The translations under genes were made by a program, and so were the position numbers. A stretch of 64,000 nt of DNA from Rostratula benghalensis. Lineage: Eukaryota > Chordata > Aves > Charadriiformes > Rostratulidae. Below, piece by piece: positions 57,326 to 64,000 of this stretch. Every line of letters starts with the position of its first letter. The stretch's first letter is position 1. The notes under the pieces were generated by a model, which saw only the letters and a program-made list of their open reading frames with translations, did no database searches and was not told the DNA's origin. The stretch lies in assembly GCA_013399305.1 (NCBI GenBank), contig VXAI01000114.1:2310586-2374585 (forward strand), read 5' to 3'.

Positions 57326-60300
57326 TGGTGGAACAGACCTTTTAAAAAGGGGATGGGGACAGAATGATAAGGGGCAAGTGTCTTAATTTTTGCTTTCTGT
57401 CCTCAGCCCCTTTCCAGGACATAGCAGGAGGAAGGAGTGATATTTAAATCTAACAGTGCTTTCCTTTAGCTTCAGCAGAGCAAGATAAGCAAGATGCTGG
57501 GCTAGGGAGTATAATCTTGGACGTGTGTTGCTGTTTGGTTTGTTTTTTTGGAAATTTTGTAACATTACTACAACTCTGAATTTTAAGTAAACATTTTCAT
57601 CCTTAAACTTTGCCCAGTGTTGTGAAAAGCGAGGTGTTACTCACTGCCTGTTGGAGTGAGTCTTGGAACCACAGCACCAGGCAGACGCTCGGGAGCACAG
57701 CTTGATCTCCAGAGGAGTGTTGCTGGTATGAGAGCTCCACTGGGAGAGAAGGGGATGGTCTCTCCTGGGCATGCAGCAAAGCACAGGCGTGCAGCACAGT
57801 GGGAGGGAGTCTGCCTGAACCCAGGGCCCTGAAGTGCTGCCACCTTTCCTGAAGTTGGCTGGGGAATGTATGTATCCCTGTCAAATTTTGGTGTGCAGTA
57901 CCATATGTGGTCCTATTCAGCCTCAGTACTTTTTACCTTTTCTTATTCCATAGCATTACTCCCTGACTTCCAGCTTGTTCAAGTGTTGGTATGTGAATGC
58001 AGATCCAAGACATTCGTGTGGGTTTTGGTCTTCATATCAAAGTGGTTTTGAATGTTTTGAATGATACAAGTGTTTTAGTTTGTAAGTAGACTGGTAGCTG
58101 TCAGACTGCATGTGCTTCTTTGGTAGCTCTTGAATTGAACTGCTAGTTTTTATCTCAATTACATGACTGACTGTGTTCTTAAAAGCTCTAATGTGCTCAG
58201 AAGCCTAAGGCTGGATTAAAGAGCCCCTGGATGTGATTCTTTGTCTGCTCGGGTGTTGAGACCCTGTGCTCTAGGTGTCCTTTTGTAGCCTTACTGACTT
58301 TCTAACTGTTGAGGTCTCTGGGTGGCCTCAAAATAGCACCTTACAAGCCAGAGATGAAGAGAGCTTGGATTTGCTGCAGGTTTTTGGAGTATTCCCTGGT
58401 GTTGGCTACTCTGGGCAATGAGAATAAACTGGACTCCATTGGTTCAGGGTGCTCTGCTGCTTGACTTGAATTCCTTTTCTAGGCTGTGAAAAGAGTCAAT
58501 GTGCTTCTGTGGTGTTAAATAGCCATTGTCTTGCTGGTGAGGTTTAACAAAACTTAGCAAACCTGGCTAAATGGTAGTTAGAGCCCTCTCTAAAGGAGAA
58601 ATATGAGTCACTACTGTTGGTGCAAAGCAAACAGGACTGGATTCATTGATAGAAGCTCCAGAATACATATTGTAATGTAGTTAAGATAGAAGCATGAAAT
58701 GAACATGAAGCTTTCTTGGTGGTGGTTCTGTTGTTACACGCTAGTGCTTTAAAGGAGGTGGTTATGACAAATTTAGGTTTTTGATTGGAGAGCTGTAATG
58801 ACCACTTAGTGCTGTGCCAGCTCCAGTGCTGTCGTACTGGTGCCACGCAAGCATCTGCTCACAGCAGGCAGGAGATAAATATCATGTGGACTCACGAGGG
58901 AATTGTTTTACAAACGCAGCTGGCTGTTGTTTGCCCCAGTGAGGCACTGAAGAACCACACTCATGGCTACAGGAACTCAAACTCACGCTGTCTGATCTGT
59001 AAGAAAAAGCAGCAATTTGGTTGCCATATGGGTGTACAATACTGTGATGCCCAACCTCTGGAAGAGCATGGAGTCAGCACCAGCTGCCAGCTTTGTGAGC
59101 CCTCCTTTCGTCATCCTAGCCCCATAGTGGGGCTGGCTGGGTCTCTGTGTGGCTCCCTTGGCTCCCCTTGGGCAGTTGGGGCTTTGGCTCATGGCTGCAT
59201 ACGGACAGGTGCTGGGAAGAGGAGGAGGAGGAGGGTGACTTGTCTTTACGTGCTGTCATTGGGCTTTCCCCGCACTGAGCCAGACCAGACTGGGAAGTGA
59301 AGTCAGCAGACAACAAAAGCCTGGAGCAATAAGGGCCTGGAGTGTTTTACTAACCCTTCCTCTGAGGTGTCCTGTTTTCAGCTGCTTCTGATTCATTGCT
59401 TGCTGCCCAGCAGAGCTCAGCCCTTCCTGCAAAATTCCCTGGCCTGGGAAATCCAGGGATATGCTTATTTATATCCTGTCTCCGTTTTGCTGTGTTTCCA
59501 GGTCAGCGTGACAGTGGCTTTGGCAGGGGGGAGGGCTCCTCGGACTATTTATGGGCAGCACTTCCTTGCTGCTGTCCTGTGGCACCCATGGCTTGCCATT
59601 GCCAGTTCTATTGGCAAGGGTTTCCCCAGCCCCTGCAGCCTGTTCCTCCATGATCTACTGCCTGACCTTCCCCAGCAGGCTGGGTTTGGGGGGGGGACAG
59701 TGGGCTGGAAAAGCTGGAGGTGTCTAATCCCTGGTCCTGGAGTTCCCTGCTGGTGGGAAAAGGATGGATGCAAAGTGTCTCTGCAGTCAGTGGCTGAGGG
59801 GATCAGCTTCATGTCCTCGGCTCTTGTACGGGATGCAGAGAGTCTGTTAACAGCCCCCCCGTGTTAGCCAGACCTCTCAGCCCAGGAGCTGCCTCCGGGG
59901 CTGCATCCTAGTCCGGGAGTGCTTGGGGTACGGCACCAAGGCAGCTGAGCTAAGGGTCTTCTCTAACTCCCTTGGTTCTCACACACTTCTTCCTGTGGCA
60001 GTTGCTCCTGCTCTCTTTGCTTCAGGAAATCCTGGAGCAGTGGGAGCTCTGACACCCTGTGCCAGGCCATGGAGAACACAGCAGTGATGTCTCTGCAGGT
60101 GCCACTCTCCTTTGCTTGTCAGGACTTCAGTGCCCAGTGTCCCTGAAGAGCATGGTGATGAGAAGGGAATTAACTGCTGCCTTAAGTGCTGGCAGCTCTC
60201 TGCCTGCAGAAACCCTTCCAAGCCACCAGTACCCATGTCCTGTGCTTGTGTCCCTGGTGTCTGTGCTTTCCATCTCACCTCTCTCACAAGCAGACAGTAG

Positions 60301-63300
60301 CTGCTGGAGGGCCCTTGTTGCTGCTTGCAGAGGGGAGTGAGCTCAGGGAGGTGCCTACTTAAAGTAGCTCAGCCCTCCAGCAGCAAGATCAGAGCCTGCA
60401 CCTTGGGTCTCTCCTCTCCCCATGTCAAACAGAAACCTGGTGATGGCAAATGTGCTTGCAGAAGAGACCCAGCAGTGCTTCATGGTTCAGGAATGTGTGA
60501 GGCTGCTGGCTGCAAGGCAGGAGCTCTGGGATCTTCTGCCTGATGTTACAGAGCATTGGCCGTGTCTGCTCTGTGCTTCCGACCAGCACATCTCGCCTGG
60601 GGAAGCTGATTCAGCAGCTGTGATTTCGGAGTGTGGCATTTCCTAGGGATAACAGAATAGCTGAGAGGAGACACAGCCAAAGGCACGTACCCATGGGACA
60701 AGACTGGAGTTGTGTTTACAAACTGATCAGGAGGTCTGAAGTTCCTGCTTTGCCCAGAGATGGGCCACCTATGGAGGTATTATGCTTCTGCATTCCTAGC
60801 TGGAGTTAGAGTCCACATCCCCTCCCCTCCTGGGTGTTTTTGGGGCAGATAAGCCCCGGCAAAGCCTACCATGGGCCATAGTGGGTGAGTGCCATTCCAG
60901 CAGTACTGGGAGACATCCCGCCACCTCTTGTGCAATCACTGCTGTAGGACTGTGGCGTTTCCCTGACGTGCCAGGCTTCCAGCTGTGCCTTTGTGTCTGT
61001 CTCCATGAAAAAAGCCCAGGGCAGGGAGCCAGCAGTGGCGCCGCCGCCTGCTCTGTGCTCCGCTGCACTTCCCCTGGCCCTGGGGAGAGATGGGGCCCCT
61101 TTCCCTTGAGGTGCCGGGAAGGGGTCCCTGGGGCTCTCCCTGGTGCCGGGGGCCGGAGATGAAGCTGGTCCAGCAAACACCTCGTGGTACATGAGCAGGG
61201 ACCTCCACCGTTGCCTCCCGCTCCAGCCGGTCCTTCCCCCTCTCTCAGAGCTCACATCGGACAAACTCTTTCCGCTTTGGATTATCTCTCCAGGCGGACT
61301 TGGCCACAAGCCCCACATTCCTTCCAGCCTAGCCCGGCCCTGAGCCCACGCCAAACCCTGTGCCTTGCTGCTATCGCTCAGGGCTCGGGCCAAGGCCAAG
61401 CCTGGAGGAGACATTTCTGCTGGCCAGGTGAGCCCTGCTGGTGCTTGAGTTCTTAAATGCCATTTTTGTGGAGCTCGAGGAGAGTTGTTGTGGGTTTTTG
61501 GATGGAGTTTAGCCTGACAGCCATCCCTGCTGCCATTCCTGGAGGTACCAGGGCTGCTGCTCCTTCCCAAAGCTCCCACCCTGCACTTGTACTTCCCCAG
61601 GGAAGGCAAGATGTGTCCCTCTGCCTGAGCCCGGATGCAGATGGGGCATCCAGTAGCCATGAGCAGTGAGGCAGCCCTGGCTCTGTTTCCAGTAGGAAGT
61701 TGAGAAAACCATGGGTACTGGATCACTGGGTCCATGGAGGAGGTCTCTGGTTTGGGGCTGGGAGTGTGTATGGTGGGGAAGGGGCAGCTGGTGCCTCTCT
61801 GATGGCTGGGACGGTGGCCCAGCACTGGTCTGCAAGGACTAAGGCATCTTCCTTCACCCCTCAGCTGTGGCTTGAGTTTACGTGTTCTGCTCTACAGCTC
61901 AAGCACAGAGGTGTCCCACCCCACCCCCTGCCCGTGCTGGAGCACCGAGGAGACCCCCTCCCCTGGCCCCCAGCCCTCCACCCTCCTCCCCCACTCCAGA
62001 AGAGCAGAGTTTGGCCTGATGCCCTGGCCAGCTGGTCTCTGTGAGCACTGGAGGCCACCATGGGGGGTTTCTCATAGAGTGATGGGCACTTTGCAGCAGT
62101 GCAAAATAATTGCGGGGCTGTCCCTGCGCCGGGTGGTGGGCAGTGGCAGGTCCTGGGGGAGTCACATCCCTCGCAGAGGTGACAATTCAGCTGGTGTTTT
62201 GGGGGGAGCCGGGCTGTGCAGCAGTGCAGCGAGGGCGAGCGTGCTCAGCTGTTTGGCAGATGAGCAATGCACAATCCTGTCCAAGCCCACAAGCTGCTAA
62301 TTTTAGCAATTACATGGATTTTTCCAAGCAGCCTCGAGTCCCTTGGTGATTCAGAGCCTTTTGGCTTTGCTGCACCCACCACTTCGGCTGTGAGGACGCT
62401 CTGGAGGTGTGCCAGCACGGGGGAACCTGGGACTGTCCCCCTGTCCAGGAGCAAGGCTGACCCCCCCCAAAAATAGGTGATGCTGTTGTGCTGGGGTTCC
62501 TGGGACCTCCCGGGCTGGTGGTGTTATGGGGCTGAGCTCAGCATAGGGGAGCACCAGGGCTTGTGCAAGAGGTCACAGGACAGACGGGAGCCCTGGTGGG
62601 GCTGAGATCCCAGGCTGTGTTAAATGAAATAAATTTGGAGAGTGTGGCCAAGGGTTGCCTGCTCCCAGGCTCTGGGAACCCCAGGCAGCGTTACGTCAAA
62701 GCTCAGGGGGTAACTCTAGCTGGGACCACTTGACACAGCACCTCCAGCCCTCCTGTGGGCTCAGCAGCACATGGGGAAAAGCCTGAAGAAAGGGCTGGGG
62801 GCTCTCGGGTGTAAGGGCTGGGCTGCAGCAGCACCACACAGTTGCTTTCCCCTGCACAGCGGAGTTTGGCCACTGCCTTTGGTTGAGGAATCAGAAAATG
62901 GTGCTTGTGCAGGCAGCAGATGGAGAAGAGGGCTGGAGCTCTGGGAGAAGGAGCCACCTCACCCAGCACAGCTGTGATCCCCAGGTTTTGCTGCCTTTTG
63001 TCCCCTTAGAAGGGCAGGGACACAGCAGTGACTCCATACCATCCCGAGCTTGGTCGAAGCAGCAGGGGTGGTGCAGTTCAGCTTGGCTGGAGGTGGGGAA
63101 TGTCCCCAGGAGCACTGCTGGACCCAGACGCTTTACCATGGTGTGAGGTTTGTTCTGCTCCCTCCAGCACCGTGGGAGCTCTCAGCTGCGCGGAGCAGAC
63201 TCCTTCTGCAAAACACTTATCTCACCCTCGGTCACATCCACGGTCTCCGGGAGCTGCCTCTCCCCTCCAGGTGCGTGGAGTCTGTGCTGCTGTCCCAGGC

Positions 63301-64000
63301 TCCCACACCCTCTGCTCCCCTCCCTCGCCCGTAGCCCGGGGCCAGCTCCTGTGCGCTCACCCCCGGGAGCGGCTCCCTCTCCCGCTGCGGGTGCGGTGCC
63401 GGGGCTTGTGCCGTTACAGAGCTTTATTTTTAGGGATGTCTTGAAAACAGACTCATCCGCCCCAACCGGGGGCTGGAGCCAGGTTCCCGGGGCTTGGGTA
63501 GAGGCAGCTGGATTTTTGGCAGGGCTGTTACCTGGTCGCCCTGTGTGGCCATGGGGTCCACAACCTGATCATTCCCTCCTGGGGGACAGGGTGTCTGAGG
63601 GTAACCTCCCCTGCTACCTCTGCTCCCCCCTGCCTGGGGCAGCGCTGCTTGGAAGGAGCTGAGCCCGACATTCCTCTGTTGCATTGGGCTTGGGGTGGTG
63701 GTTTTTTGGAAGCCCTGGGGTTTAATTTCTGTGTAGCCTTGCTGAAAAGCCGTGTGCTTCTGGGGTGAGTCAGAGCAGGCAGGAGCCCAGCAGGGCTGTC
63801 CCTGGCAGCGGGCAGACAGAGCTGGCGATAAAGGGGTGATGAGGCTCTTGTGCCAGGGCGGGAGGCAGCGGGCAGCTCCCAAGCCCACAGCCTGATCTCC
63901 AGCTGCATTGCTGTCGAGGAAGGGCGGGGGGGGGGAGGAACAACAGATATTTTGGGAATGACAGTGCTGGGAAAATGTGCTATGTCAATAGAGTGCGAGC
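57326..64000. other. GC-rich intergenic region downstream of GP5, no supported gene
   Basis: Base composition shifts from AT-rich to GC-rich, especially after about 59 kb. Many long ORFs appear on both strands because stop codons are rarer in GC-rich DNA. The longest (319 codons, minus, 60866-61825) is rich in Pro, Ser and Gly without any domain I recognise. Homopolymer G/C runs occur near 59689, 62461 and 63924. No LRRC15 or CPN2 sequence, which follow GP5 in human, is seen. Confidence 0.7.
63160..63420. promoter_or_regulatory. Local CpG-richer segment, possible regulatory element
   Basis: CpG dinucleotides cluster here (for example around 'gctgcgcggagc', 'cacccccgggagcgg', 'ctgcgggtgcggtgccgg') more than in the rest of the window. 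It could be the edge of a CpG island of the next gene or an enhancer. No gene start is visible. Confidence 0.25.

Noticed and set aside
58785..59300. 171-codon ORF downstream of GP5
   Set aside because: No family resemblance, low-complexity arginine run from GGA repeats, and GC-rich background.

Overview
This is a vertebrate, almost certainly avian, genomic window. The evidence is large introns with GT-AG splicing, several CR1-type LINE fragments (the dominant bird repeat), sparse repeats overall, and two genes in the order and orientation of human chromosome 3q29. The species cannot be named from the sequence alone. No bacterial, viral or defence-type system is present. The interesting material is gene structure, possible post-transcriptional control and unusual DNA structures.

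Layout: (1) 1-11798 is AT-rich non-coding DNA, best read as the 5' intron(s) or upstream region of ATP13A3. It holds an old CR1 fragment and a ~170-bp imperfect tandem duplication. No CpG-island promoter is visible, so the transcription start probably lies left of the window. (2) 11799-51200 is ATP13A3 on the + strand: a probable non-coding exon (11799-11889), an exon carrying the start codon (from 12930), then 32 coding exons joining in frame to 1255 codons plus stop (12973-47067), and a ~4.1-kb 3' UTR ending at a poly(A) signal at 51182. I found every exon by reading the P5B-ATPase sequence across GT-AG boundaries, and all phases match. (3) 51.2-54.9 kb is intergenic, with a CR1 3' end, a polypyrimidine mirror repeat and a possible distal poly(A) signal. 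(4) 54933-56882 is GP5 (platelet glycoprotein V), a leucine-rich-repeat membrane protein with its whole coding region in one exon, followed by a short 3' UTR. (5) 57.3-64 kb is increasingly GC-rich DNA with no gene I can support. The LRRC15 and CPN2 genes that follow GP5 in human have not been reached.

How they relate: ATP13A3 is a late-endosomal/lysosomal P5B ATPase linked to polyamine uptake. GP5 is the thrombin-sensitive subunit of the GPIb-IX-V receptor on platelets (nucleated thrombocytes in birds). They are neighbours by conserved synteny, not a functional unit. The most notable observations are a candidate 29-codon upstream ORF ending 2 nt before the ATP13A3 start, an 18-nt microexon, a 60-bp near-perfect palindrome at the edge of a CR1 insertion, and a GP5 with a long Ser/Thr-rich stalk and an unusual cytoplasmic tail.
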